Assembly (NCBI GenBank): GCA_963281255.1
Contig: OY725494.1
Location: 3,113,934-3,177,933, forward strand
Origin: Aphrocallistes beatrix
Taxonomy: Eukaryota; Porifera; Hexactinellida; Sceptrulophora; Aphrocallistidae
DNA length: 64,000 nt
Direction: 5' to 3'
The stretch's first letter is position 1, and each line of letters opens with the position of its first letter. Under the pieces are notes generated by a model, which was given only the letters and a program-made list of their open reading frames with translations, had not been told where the DNA came from and ran no database searches. Shown here one piece after another: positions 26,363 to 38,400 of this stretch. Position numbers and translations under genes: made by a program.

Positions 26363-27469
26363 TCAAATATGTGTAACTCTCTTCCTAGGGTAGCAGCACC
26401 AGAACGCCACGGCTAACACTGCAATCAATAGCAGCACGATTGCTGCTCCACTCCCCGTTATGATCCACACCAAGTCGGGATTGGCTGCTGACACGAGTGC
26501 AGCTTCCTCATTGACAGTGATACTGCTGTCCAATGACTGCTCACATACCCGATAAGCAGAGAGAGTTAGTACGAACTGGTTCCCGTCCACACCGGAGAAG
26601 CTGTACCGATTGTTGTTCGTTCCTGTGGAGAATGCGTAGGACTGTTTGGTTATTTCTTGTACAAGGTCGAGGCGATAGCCGACAGTGACAGGGTCAGGGT
26701 AACTCTCCTTTATCGTCCAATTTAGAAAGTTCTCTGTTCCATTCTCCACTCTGAGTGTAATTTCATTGAATTGGAATTGAGGAATATAGATACTCAGCAC
26801 TGAGGATAGTCCGTCAGATCTCCCCGCGACACTCTCTGGGATAATTCTGTAGGAGCTAACCACGCCCAATGGCTGTCTCGCAGTGAGGTTATAGGAGAGG
26901 AGATGGGACGGGTTGGTACGGATCGTGTTGAGGTCTCTTTGTACGTGGTAGCTAAGGATATCTCTGTCGCTGTAGGGTACATCCCAATGCAGAGTTGCGA
27001 GACAGGTGTTGGGGTTAAGAGGGCTGCGTCTGAGGGAGTCTACTGGGAGAGGAGGCTCTGACACATTGACGGACAGGAGTTTAGTTAGACTGGACAAGAA
27101 GGTGGTTTGAGCAGAGCAACCCATTCGAATACCCTCATCTTGCATTATGACGTCATGCAGCGTAATGTTGGCTTTGATGTAACGTGTGTTGGAGGAGGTG
27201 GATATGCTCGCAGAGTATCGGGATAGGTCCACGTTGTTCACTGTGTATCTGTTCCGTATAGCGGTGATGTCTACTGCGACGGATTCAACGAAGAAATTCG
27301 GCAATGCAGAGAGAAATGTCATGTTGGGAGAAGATGAGAATGAACAGTGTAGAGTCACGTCTTCTCCAGGCGCAGGTAGCGACGGTGTGAAGAACACATT
27401 CCCAATTTCACTCCCTGTATGAGGGCATGTTATGATGACCAGTAGGATTTGTAGGGATAAATATCTCAT
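26363..27469 (-). CDS. Single-pass Ig/FN3-like surface receptor
   Basis: An intronless ORF of 368 codons. It has a signal peptide (about 1-19), an Ig-like domain at about 22-135 (GEDVTLHCSF with partner Cys in GIRMGCSAQ) and one or two fibronectin-III-like modules at about 138-325 (ATLHWDVPYSDRDILSYHVQ; ENFLNWTIKESYPDPVTVGY). A single strong membrane span lies at 335-358, followed by a short basic tail CCYPRKRVTHI. Several N-glycosylation sites are present. The topology is type I surface protein with no signalling motif in the tail, so a ligand-binding or adhesion role is likely. No close named homologue is recognised. It lies next to the CD36-type gene in the same orientation, 700 bp apart. 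Confidence 0.78.
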   Translation of the reverse strand: MRYLSLQILLVIITCPHTGSEIGNVFFTPSLPAPGEDVTLHCSFSSSPNMTFLSALPNFFVESVAVDITAIRNRYTVNNVDLSRYSASISTSSNTRYIKANITLHDVIMQDEGIRMGCSAQTTFLSSLTKLLSVNVSEPPLPVDSLRRSPLNPNTCLATLHWDVPYSDRDILSYHVQRDLNTIRTNPSHLLSYNLTARQPLGVVSSYRIIPESVAGRSDGLSSVLSIYIPQFQFNEITLRVENGTENFLNWTIKESYPDPVTVGYRLDLVQEITKQSYAFSTGTNNNRYSFSGVDGNQFVLTLSAYRVCEQSLDSSITVNEEAALVSAANPDLVWIITGSGAAIVLLLIAVLAVAFWCCYPRKRVTHI

Positions 27470-28604
27470 TAACTTAGTTCTACTTGGACTTTAGTTATAA
27501 ATATCATCCAAGAAACTACGAAGGTACCCTATTCTACTTACGTCAATTACCAACCTAATAAGTGCCATGGCAAAGGCTCATAGTTAAAAATAAACTTGAG
27601 CCTTTGCCATGGTACCATTATCTGGTCTGGCTCATGGACTGAATGTACTTGCGTATGTTCATCAAGTTTTAATTAAAGAACAAAAGAAGTCCATATTAGC
27701 AAGTGATTCCTGGGCATAATTCGATTCAGTTATCTTTTGTCAAGTATAATGTTATTATATCAAGCTAGATATTCTGGTACGTATACAACTAGAACGAATC
27801 TACTATATAAAAGAAAGGAATGTCTCTGGTATAAATGTGATATGTACATATAAAGTCAACTCATATTTTCAACTCATATTTTAGCTTGCAGAGATCTCGA
27901 AGTGGATGGACAGTGGCATTTGCATGGTATTATTGCCCTTTTCTGGTCAAATATACCTGTCTCTGTTCATCAGAGAAACCAGGTTCCTTACAAGTATGTC
28001 GGCTTCTTTCCAGCATACAAGATCGTCTTGTAGGCTTAGAAATGAGCATATGAGTATGAAGTCTGTAACTAATACCCCACTAAGTTTTATTACACAAGTT
28101 TTGATTATAATTTTACATCTCCATAAAAAGCAAGGCTAATTTCTGTGGGAGAAAGAGGAAGGATTACTATTCGGAAATCTAAGAAGAGATTCAGTTTGCC
28201 TTAGTTATAAATGTAATGAAAATCGTATTAGCTCCATTGTTTTATCTCAATCTTAAGACCTCAATACATTTAATTCAAGAATAATTTTCCAGTTTTTACT
28301 TGCAGAACCTATTTGCATGGATATAGATGGTGCTATGAACTATGACGTCAACTCCAGAGGGTGGGAATACTCTGACTCTACTTTCAACTACAGGGATGCT
28401 ATGGAGGTGGTTTCGCCCCATCTCTGAGACTCATCAGAAGGGGAACCTCGACCACTTATACTCTGGTATCAGACAAGTCCTGTTACCATCCGCCTATGGG
28501 TTGTACAGCCCGTACTCCTTGGTTTGGTTGAGGAGACTCGTAACAAAACATCTGACTGTTGAATGAGTAATTATTCTTCTTTTATTAATCAATTAGCTTA
28601 TAAA
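27470..28604. other. Intergenic region upstream of LASP1-like gene
   Basis: It holds a hairpin at 27563-27614 and otherwise AT-rich DNA. A 36-codon frame starting at 28319 (MDIDGAMNYDVNSRGW...) ends in a stop and is not recognised; it may be 5' untranslated sequence of the next gene. Confidence 0.35.
27563..27614. repeat. Near-perfect hairpin
   Basis: Arms TGCCATGGCAAAGGCTCA and TGAGCCTTTGCCATGG are separated by a 16-base AT-rich loop. CCATGG palindromes form the base of each arm. It lies about 95 bp upstream of the Ig/FN3 receptor start. Confidence 0.85.
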
Positions 28605-31600
28605 ATGAATCCTCCCTGCGGTAGATGCAACAAGATAGTCTATCCCACCGAAAAACTCAACTGTCTCGATAAGGTAGGTCTAACTTGAAGGGCCTGTTTG
28701 TGAGTGATAACTGGATTTTATGATTTTACTCTTAGACTGCATTTTTTTGTTCTCATTTCATATGCTAATATTTCATATTTTTTTAAATATAGCGATACTC
28801 TTTATTTCTAGACTTTATCATTGTGACTGATTATTTGGGGCATATGTCCCCATCACTAATCAATCAAATAAATTTGTACAAAACCTATGCAGAAATTTCA
28901 GCCTCGAAACCATTTTAATGGAGATTCTGCATTTTTATTTTCATGGAAAGTTTCAAAACTTATTTAAACATTTGAGACTTTTGTTTCAATTTCTACATTC
29001 TTTTCGTAGCTATCTCCTTTCCATAAGTTTGGAGTAGCTATTCAGGGGCGTAGACTTGGAGTGGAGTTTGGTAGGGTATTTGGGCCACGACTCAAGATTG
29101 GAAAGGCCATTTCAGACAATTTGTAGTATGATCAATAGAAGATAATAGCTCAAGACAAATCATTAGTAGGACCACGGCCCTACCAACCCTACCGGTGTCT
29201 ACATCCATGGTATTATATGGCCTGGCGCACTTAGCAAAAGCTATTACAAAACTTTCAAAATATATATTCAGAGAAAAATAGGAGGATTACACTCATAACC
29301 TTCCTTCTGAAAAAATCGCATTACGCATTGTTATTTTTTAATTATTTTGTCGTTATATAGTCATGGCACAAGGGCTGCTTCTCATGCGAGACTTGCGGTC
29401 TCAAGCTGACGATGAAGACGTACAAGGGGTACAGCAAGAAACCTTATTGCCAGACGTGAGTATCTTAGCACGGGAAACTGTCCCATTGTAATATTTCCGA
29501 ATTGATTAAGTCCGACCAAATTCCATAGTTGGATTAAGTCCGACTGGAATAAGTCCTAATTTCCCTTAATGGAATATGTCGGAGTGGAATAAGTCCGACC
29601 AAATTCCACTTCATAGAGTTCAGAAGGCCTCGGTTCAAGTTAAGAGAGCCGGGCTATTCGCAGACAGCCCAGTGCTCAACTTATTAAGGGAAAACCGAAT
29701 GATCTATTTGGATGTAGAGGAAGAATGGTGTTTATTTTGTGAAATAAAAGAATGGGGGTCGATTGGAGGCATTTTATTTTGGTTTGTTAGGAACCAGGGG
29801 AGATTCTATGGGTTTTTGGTGCGGAATGTTTTCAAAATTCGCCTGTTAAGGCGATTTTTAAGTAAAATGTATATCTAACTTGTTAGCCACTTCTTTATTC
29901 CAGTATTATGTACATATTATTCGGCTCTTTCCAATTTCGAAAATTCGGACTTATTCCTGTAAGGGGAAAACAGCAGTCGAACTTATTCCAGTCGGACCAA
30001 TTCAGTCAACTCCTTAGCACCAGTATGTCACACCTGCCAACCGTCCTAAGATTTTAGTTGGAGTGAATGTGTTGTGTTTCATTATATTTTAATGTCTCCT
30101 CTCTATATCATTGGAAAATCCTGCACCTTGATTATGCAGATTTACGTCATTGTTGCACAACGCAGCGCTTCCATGTTGAATAATTTCATGGTCGGATTTA
30201 CCACTAGCTAAGTAGACTCGAGCCTACAGACCGTTCTATTGGACATACCTCAAATGCCTCTAATTTTTATGGATTTACATGCTTTAGGCACTACCCCACA
30301 ACTAAATTCACTTCAGTGGCAGATACACCTGAGAATATGAGACTCAAGGCAGTTTCCAAGCAGACCAGCCAGGTAACGCTATCTATCCAATTCCTCTTTT
30401 ATGGGGCGACGGAGGGAAGAGAAATTCTGTTTAGTTAAAGCGATAGTACGGACGATGGTAGTTGAAGGAGGTTATAGATGTCTGGAGGAGACCTGTCCCT
30501 CTCTTTTTAGGCAGCTCCTATCGGGAGATGCCCTTATGGCATGGACGGAGTATCTCGTCCGTCCGTATGTATGTAGTATGTATGTATGTATGTCCGTACG
30601 CGCGCTACTGCGAAATCTAGTAGTCCGATTTTTAGCAAATTTCGCATGTAGAATCTCTTTATGGTGTAGATGTGCACCGTCAACATTTTTTCGCGAAATC
30701 TCATCACTTCCGGTTTTTATAAGTATATATTCACATTTTAACACCACCACTGCAAAGCTTTGTTTAAAGATATAAGCAAGATCTCAACGATTAATGTAGG
30801 GTATTTCACCATGTAGGATCCGATTTTCGCGCTTTGAAAGTAGTAATATGAATATTTTATGACTTATTAACATATTGATATATACATATTTTCACACCTT
30901 TAAAAAAATGTTTTATTTTGAGCTAAAAGCGAGTTCTCAACGGCTAATATAGGATATTTTAATATGTAGATTCCGATTGTCACACTTTGAAAGTGGTAAT
31001 CTAAGTATTTTATGAATTTCTAACATATGTATATATACATATTTTCACACCTTTTGAAAGAAATCTTATTTTGAGTTAAATGCGAGTTCTCAATGGCTAA
31101 TATAGGATATTTTAAGATGTAGATTCCGATTTTCGCACTTTGAAAGAAATAATGTGAATATTTTATGACTTATTGACATATTGATATATACATATTTTAA
31201 CACCTTTAAAAAAAGTTTTATTTTGAGCTAAAAGCGAGTTCTCAACGGCTATTATAAGGTATTTTAATATGTAGATTCCAAATTTCACACTTAGAATGCC
31301 CTAAAATGAGTATTTCCCGATGTATTCCGATATGCACATTTCATGTTCCTTCGAGTCACTTCCTGGAGCTGCACTATCGGTCTGTCGACCGACATTTTTC
31401 AATTCTCTTTTAATCTATCCCAATGTATAAAACAGAATTAGCTTCACGAATAATGTATACATACAGTAAGTCTCTATAATCACAATTTCTCTGTAGGTTG
31501 AATATCATAAGGAGCACAGAAAGAATCTGGAGCAGTTCACTGCTGTATCAGAGACACCGGAGAATGCGAGGGTGAAGAAGCATTTAGAATTGTCTGCTGT

Positions 31601-34267
31601 AAGTGTATTAATTTTAATTAATTAATCATTGAATTTCATGCTTTTAAACATCCATGGTACTTTTCCATTTTATCCTTCAAAAATCATTGATTAATTTGAA
31701 ACAGTTTTATGTTTGAATATATCAATCCTTTCCTTTAATTTGGATGACTATTGTCCAAGTCAGAGGGATTAGTTGCACACATACTGGTGAGCAGGCCCCA
31801 TAGACATGCCAACCTGAGCCATGATGAAGGCGGAACGCCGCTTTGAATTTCGCGGGATATGTCGGGGCACAATAGAAAAGTATTATACATGGAACCCAAA
31901 AACCGGGACATGATTGGAGATGTCATGCGAAAACGGGACACTCGTCAAATTTATCTCAATAGTTGAGTGAAAAAAGCGGGACGACCCGCCAAAGACGGGG
32001 CGGTTGGCAGGTATGCATTGATCAGTTACAACTCTCTATTGATGTGTCATATTATCTCTATAGGCTATGTACCATAAAGACTATAGGCCGGGGCAATTCG
32101 GACAGGATCCTTCGGAGCCTAGACCGGAGGGAGGCTACCCCGGCTATACGGAACCTCAGCGTGCTCCTTACATCCGTCAGTTAGTTGTACATCTCACTAA
32201 ACGCGAGATATTTGTGTGTTATTACCTCTACTAATAGCTCCTCAAGCAACAGCAGTGGCTCCAACAGCGTTCAGTCCAACTACCTCCGCTCCTGCCCCTG
32301 CCCCTGCCCATGTTCCAGTACAGCCAGCAGCTCCCAAAGCCAAAGTATGTGAGCTACCGCAATACTAACGCAGGGTCCCAAATGTGGATCGAGTTAATAA
32401 GCATGTATATAGTGAATGGCGGAAATTTCGTCGAAAAGATAATTGGTCGAAATGAAATTTCGTCGAAAACACTAATGAATCATTATCGATACTGTTTTAT
32501 CCTTAAATGTACATGGATGGAAATACCGGGAAGTATTTCACGCTAATCTTTCATGTAGAAATGACTGTCAAAAATCCCTCGTGGCCACACAAAAGTGCTC
32601 GTGTCAGTTCACGATCCTTATACATGCCCACAAATGCCTCTTTGAGAGGGTTGATTCTTCATATATCTGGCCCTAAACAGGGGTTTTAATGTTGAGACCT
32701 TGGTGAAACTCAGCTTAACCGTGGTGTTGACCACCGAAAAATATGAACCTAGCAATGTGTCGAAAAAATCGTGGTGTAATTTTGCACCAAGATCTCCCTT
32801 TAAAAATGTCCTAAAATACCTGATATCGCAGTAATTAACTTCACAAAGCCATGCTTAAATACCTGGAGGTTTATGACAGTTTACAGATCCTCCACTCTAA
32901 ATTGCCATAAAACTCTCTCAAATCTCCTTTTGAGGAAGTTTCCGCGAAGGTCATTTTCATTATCCCCCTAAGACTGATCCCCCCTAAGACTGATCCCCCT
33001 ATGACTGATCCTCCCTAAGACTGATCCCCCCTAAGACTGATCCCCCCTAAGACTGATCCCCCTATGACTGATCCTCCCTAAGACTGATTCCCCCTAAGAC
33101 TGATCCTCTCTAAGACTGATCCTCTCTAAGACTGATCCTCTCTAAGACTGATCCTCTCTAAGACTGATCCTCTCTAAGACTGATTCCCCCTAAGACTGAT
33201 CCTCTCTAAGACTGATCCTCTCTAAGACTGATCCTCTCTAAGACTGATTCCCCCTAAGACTGATCCTCTCTAAGACTGATCCTCTCTAAGACTGATCCTC
33301 TCTAAGACTGATTCCCCCTAAGACTGATCCTCTCTAAGACTGATCCTCTCTAAGACTGATCCTCTCTAAGACTGATCCTCTCTAAGACTGATCCTCTCTA
33401 AGACTGATCCTCTCTAAGACTGATCCTCCCTAAGACTGATCCTCTCTAAGACTGATCCTCTCTAAGACTGATTCCCCCTAAGACTGATCCTCTCTAAGAC
33501 TGATTCCCCCTAAGACTGATCCTCTCTAAGACTGATCCTCTCTAAGACTGATCCTCTCTAAGACTGATTCCCCCTAAGACTGATCCTCTCTAAGACTGAT
33601 CCTCTCTAAGACTGATCCTCTCTAAGACTGATTCCCCCTAAGACTGATCCTCTCTAAGACTGATTCCCCCTAAGACTGATCCTCCCTAAGACTGATCCCC
33701 CCTAAGACTGATGCCCCCTAAGACTGATCCTCTCTAAGACTGATGCCCCCTATGACTGATCCTCTCTAAGACTGATTCCCCCTAAGACTGATCCCCCTAT
33801 GACTGATGCCCCTATGACTGATCCTCTCTAAGACTGATTCCCCCTAAGACTGATCCTCCCTAAGACTGATCCCCCCTATGACTGATGCCCCCCTAAGACT
33901 GATCCCCCTATGACTGATGCCCCCCTAAGACTGATCCCCTAAGACTGATCCTCTCTAAGACTGATCCTCCCTAAGACTGATCCCCCCTAAGACTGATCCT
34001 CCCTAAGACTGATCCCCCCTAAGACTGATCCTCTCTAAGACTGATGCCCCCCTAAGACTGATCCTCCCTAAGACTGATCCTCCCTGAATGTAGGACTACT
34101 ACCTGGCGCTGTATGACTACCAGGCTGCAGAGGATGACGAGGTGTCCTTTAACGAAGGAGACAGGATTATAGACGCGGAGATCATCGACGACGGTTGGAT
34201 GATAGCTACTAACAGCAGAACAGGCGCGAGGGGACTGCTGCCTTCTAACTACGTGGAGAAGGCATAA
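28605..34267 (+). CDS. LASP1: LASP1-like LIM, nebulin-repeat and SH3 protein
   Basis: Exons 28605-28673, 29361-29455, 30288-30372, 31497-31598, 32064-32175, 32238-32344 and 34094-34267 sum to 248 codons (247 residues; human LASP1 has 261). It opens with [23 protein letters not shown], the start of the LIM domain. Zinc ligands continue in [16 protein letters not shown] and KKPYCQTHYP. Two nebulin repeats follow ([44 protein letters not shown]). A Pro/Ala/Gln linker and an SH3 domain ([38 protein letters not shown]) end the protein. Known role: actin-binding scaffold at focal contacts and actin-rich protrusions. The fifth exon uses donor GTCAGT, chosen because it alone preserves frame. The last intron carries a long minisatellite. 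Confidence 0.95.
29490..30010. repeat. Repeat with 'GGAATAAGTCCGAC' inverted ends
   Basis: Multiple copies of 'attaagtccgac' or 'ggaataagtccgac' occur at 29500-29605, and the inverted forms (CGAACTTATTCCAGTCGGAC) at 29975-30000. They enclose about 350 bp of unrelated DNA. It is probably a MITE with repeated sub-terminal motifs. It lies in LASP1-like intron 2. Confidence 0.55.
30510..31410 (+). repeat. Dispersed repeat, longest copy (LASP1 intron 3)
   Basis: It begins GGGAGATGCCCTTATGGCAT with 'gtccgtccgtatgtatgta' after it, and ends with 'gagctgcactatcggtctgt'. It is related to 8105-8320 and 9745-10135. This copy contains an internal tandem array (30770-31310). Confidence 0.6.
30770..31310. 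repeat. About 152-bp tandem repeat, four units
   Basis: The motif 'gcgagttctcaacggctaat' and its variants occur near 30780, 30929, 31082 and 31234, spaced 151-153 bp. Each is followed by 'atgtagattccgat' and 'acatattttcacacctt'. Divergence between units is modest. Confidence 0.8.
31790..32018. mobile_element. Probable MITE (ATGCCAACC ends)
   Basis: The left end 'agacatgccaacctgagcc' and right end 'ggcggttggcaggtatgc' are inverted relatives. The inside has GC-rich 'aagcgggacgacccgccaaa'. It has no coding capacity. Confidence 0.5.
32688..32815. mobile_element. Second copy of the MITE at 1845
   Basis: It shares 'gttgagaccttggtgaaact', 'accaccgaaaaatatgaacc' and 'aatcgtggtgtaatttt' in the same order as 1845-2018. 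Its inverted ends are eroded (CAGGGGTTTTAATG and CCCTTTAAAAATG). Confidence 0.7.
32950..34090. repeat. 16-bp minisatellite CTAAGACTGATCCTCT
   Basis: Roughly 70 tandem units occur with common variants ending TCCCCC, CCTCCC or TGCCCC, and an occasional CTATGACTGAT. The variants are clustered rather than random, showing local homogenisation. One strand is pyrimidine-rich in every unit. The array runs to within a few bases of the 3' splice site of the SH3 exon at 34094. Confidence 0.97.
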
Positions 34268-35449
34268 CCTACTTGCATTATCTGCCTGCTAACTTGGAGA
34301 AATTCATATTTAGATTAGTTAGAGACTATTTTCTCTTGTGTGTTCCAGTGTTGTAAATACAGTAACTCATTGGTATTGTAGAATTTGTGTTATGTATATC
34401 CCTATGTTATTATGGTAGACACTGACCTCTATTGTATTTATGAAGTTCCTTGGTATTTTTAATGGTAATTACTACGTTTTCGTGTGGTCAAAACCAGTCC
34501 CGCTGCCTGGTCATCCTGATAGAATATTTGTGTTGCGACTTGAATGCCGAAAATAGGACAAATCTAAGCACAAAAAGAAAACAGTGTCGTATGCTTATAC
34601 TAGTACTTGTTGATGATCCATTAACTCCGTACTAAAGACTGCGTGGAGTAATTATCAGTTTGTTTATATGGTTTATCGGAGGAAGATTATATTGACTTAT
34701 ATTGGTATATCACCGTTTTTTATCTAAATATTGGATTAGGTAGTTCTCCTATCTAGCCAAAATATGATTTCAAGATACCTGAAATAGTATACGTATTACA
34801 ATCATGTGTAACAAACTGCTATTAAAATCTTTAAGCACTCCACAATATCTATTTTCTTAGGAGTGGTACGAGGGATATATATATGGGCGTATTGTGTTAT
34901 ATATTGAATATGATGAGATATGTTTGTAGAATTCTATCGCTTCATTCTCAAGCTTCTAAATTTGTACATTTCAAAAGAAATTGAAGGCAGGAAATTTATT
35001 CTCAAACTTTTCAACCGATATACCTGGATCAAATGAGGTTAGTGATTATCAAATGAAACTCTCACTCCCTGAATATTGTTGTTTGTTCATTGCACACTGC
35101 ACATTTCTGTGTCTGTGGAGTTTGTATGGTAGCCACTATCCAAGACTAATCTAATCACTGTTAATAGATGGAAAGAGTAATGTTGAAATTGTTTAATATA
35201 TGCTCAAACCATCTAGCATAATGAAAGTATCTAATATATGACGGCCACAACTTCTGCCTTGATCACCATACAGAGTCTAACAATGCCTATGAAGAAATTG
35301 TTTCTGATTTTATCCTAGAGTTGAGTTGGGTAAGTAATCAAATTTCCAATAGATGGCACTTTTAACAGTTGAACTCGATCCATATAGTCTCCACGTACTG
35401 TATTTAAGAATATGATGTCGGTTCAACTATCCTAAATTGTTTAAAGAAT
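34268..35449. other. Spacer between LASP1-like and VWA-collagen genes
   Basis: The first part is presumably the LASP1-like 3' UTR. It is otherwise AT-rich, with no convincing ORF, repeat or RNA gene. Confidence 0.4.
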
Positions 35450-38400
35450 ATGAAGTACTGTTTTATATTTGCGATTAAATTTCTATTCTTGTTCACTTTT
35501 GTGAATGGACTGCAACCGCAATTGGAGTTTAGCTTTACAAATGTAGTACCACCAGGATCTCGTCCAGACCCTATCCCTGATACAGATTCTGGCAATATTG
35601 GAAAATACTTTTACACGAAAGAGGGAGCATCTATCGGGGGAATCACTGCCACCTTTGACGTCCAGGGAACTCCTGAACAAGAAGTGATGATCACATGGTA
35701 TTTTAATGGACAAGAAATTGTACTCGATTTAAACCCAAGTCCATTTACTCCACCTGGCGCCAATTTCTTTACTACAAGGCAAAGTTTGTCTGTTTTTGAT
35801 CAAGACAGCAATTTAGTATATGTTGATTCAGATTTAGGAACTGCTAGAAGAACCACATTCTATATTCCGAATGTTGGTACAGAACACGCTGGTAATTATA
35901 CCGTTGAGGTGAGTTAACGGATGATTATAGTGCGATTCCTATATTATCAAAATCCGAATTTATTCATTTCTAATTATGCTAACCCAGAACATGTTTTACT
36001 CTCCTATTGTTTGAGCATATACGACTTCTATCCCATTGCCTTCAAGTTGTGCGATATTATGTATCAGTCATTGCAGGGTATATATATATAAACTCAACGA
36101 GTTTAACCATAGCAAATTGTGTCAGGCCCAAACCTATTACATGTACCCATGCGTAGTGCAGTGTTTCCCCAGGATTAATGGAAAGCCCGCGTTAATTTTG
36201 CAATTTTTATGCGGTTTAGTCGGGTAAATTGCATGATTTAGCAACAAAATCACGTTATTCGACAAGCTAAGCGTGCTAAATAGTTCGCTTAACGCTCGAA
36301 GAGAAACACTGGTATGAGTATGACAGTCTATATTACCCCCTACCAGCAACACCTCAACAAATTTAATTATTTTCTTATTTCCAAGATATGCATTGAGAAA
36401 TAGACAGAATTATAAGCAGCCTGTTATTTAGTAGTTAGCCGCTTTAGGATCATGTAGTCACTGTCACCTAAGCAGAAACGACACTCAGCTTAGATTAATC
36501 GTTGTCCCATTAAAGATGATTTAGTGGGTTTAACCTAATTAAATAAGTTATTTAAAAAGTAGAAACTAATTAGATGAAGTAAGCTATTATTCTTGAATTT
36601 CCTGCAATTGAGTTCCATTAATTCTGTAGGTTTCCAGCGGTGATATCACAGCATCAGCTACTTCATTCGTAATTGTCGTTCCTGGTTAGTTCCTAGTTAT
36701 TCCATTATTATTTATTTTCTCTTTGAATTTAATTAATGCAAGGGCGCTTCGCTCGCTTGCGCTGCGCGGCTAGCAACACTTCGTGTGCCATCACGTACCT
36801 GGGCGGCTAATGGAACCAAGTAAATAATAGACGCGTCCGAAGGGCGCCTAGTACTATTTCTCCTAAACCATGGTACGTTCTAAGTAATTAAAACGATAAT
36901 GACACTTGGCGAATCATCTTATTTTATTATTATTATTAATTTATACGTACTTTTTTAATGCAGCTCAGCTCCTATTATACTATTATAGGAGTATTGGCAC
37001 TGGCATAGGTGGGACTTTCTGATGGGGGAGCACAACACCCAGCTGGGGGCTGGGGGCCTATGGGCGCTGCTCTATTTCTCTTGAATTTTTCTTTTACTAT
37101 CCTAGTTACAGTTATTAATTAAAATCGAGCATAATTTCTACAATTCATCTTATCATGACAATACCTGTTAATATTTAATTTTGATCTTAAATTGATATTC
37201 TGACAAGGAGTTTCGTATTACAATGTTAAACTGTTTTATTTAATAAATTGAATTGTTGAAGACAACACACGTATGTTAAATTACTGCTATATATGAAGTG
37301 TAGTATACATATATATATATATATATAATGAATATTCCAGACTAGAATAATTAAAATGAATCTGAGATATTATGAATTGTGTTTTCTCTTTGTTGCTGTC
37401 TCTATGTATCTGCGAGTAAGTTTCTCCGATTAGACGAATTATCGTTTTATTGATACAAGCCCTGTGCTGCTTGTGGACACTTTAAGTCTGGCTATGTTGT
37501 CGATAAGATACCAAATTAAGAATGCAAATTGGACTGTTAAATTTCGCAGGATCGATCTCGCATACAGATGAAACAAATGGATGCGTATACGTCCGTGTCA
37601 TAGGGGTGTCTCCTTATTGGAGATGCACTGAAGAATAGGACCACTTATCAAATATCTTAGATATAATCTGGCGAGGAAGTGTGGGATTGGGGTTTAGTAA
37701 AATTTACAAATAACACCAATATGCAGGATCACCTCGCACATTTACGAATGGTCCATTAAGGAGAGTAGCTTTTAAAATTATCTTAGTTTAAAATGCTCAG
37801 AGAGTGTTCTATGTTATTAATAATCTTATTTAGAAGACGAGAGCTGCAGTCAGTTCCCAGTTGACATCTGCTTCGTGATTGACGGGAGTGGAAGTCTAGG
37901 ACAGGCGGGATATGACAGCGAGATTAACTTCATCATTGGCATTGTCAACCAACCCACTTCCGCCTCGACTCGGTTCTGTTATTCCATTTTTAATTCAGCT
38001 GTTGTGAGGTATGTAAAACTAAAAAATTCAATTAGAAAGCGTAGAACAAGGGTGCTCAAACGGTGGCCCGCGGATAATTCGCTTGTTTTCATTATTAATA
38101 TATATACAGTAGATTGACGTGCTTCAATCGTCAGATATTGTTTTTTCTAAACACCATATAGAATTTAACTAAAGCCAGAGGCGATCTATGATTTGTGGCC
38201 CGTAAGGCGGAGCCTAATTTTTAAAGTGGCCCGTAGATTTAAAAGTTTGAGCACCCCTGGCGTAGAACTTAAGGACTAGAAAGTAATATTCGATTAAAAG
38301 CACTTTACAAGGTCTGTAGTTCCAAAATGGACAATCCTCCCCAACCCTCTTTTAATTCATATTAAAACTCTCTTGTAATCTTGTAGCCAAGTTCTTTTAA

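Noticed and set aside
29576..29878. 100-codon frame in LASP1-like intron 2
   Set aside because: It begins within the 'AAGTCCGAC' repeat and has no family resemblance.
30401..30775. 124-codon frame in LASP1-like intron 3
   Set aside because: It is formed by the dispersed repeat with GTATGTATGT-type sequence; no homology is recognised.
32950..34090. CRISPR-like array of short direct repeats
   Set aside because: There are no spacers; the units are contiguous 16-mers in an intron of a eukaryotic gene, so it is a minisatellite.
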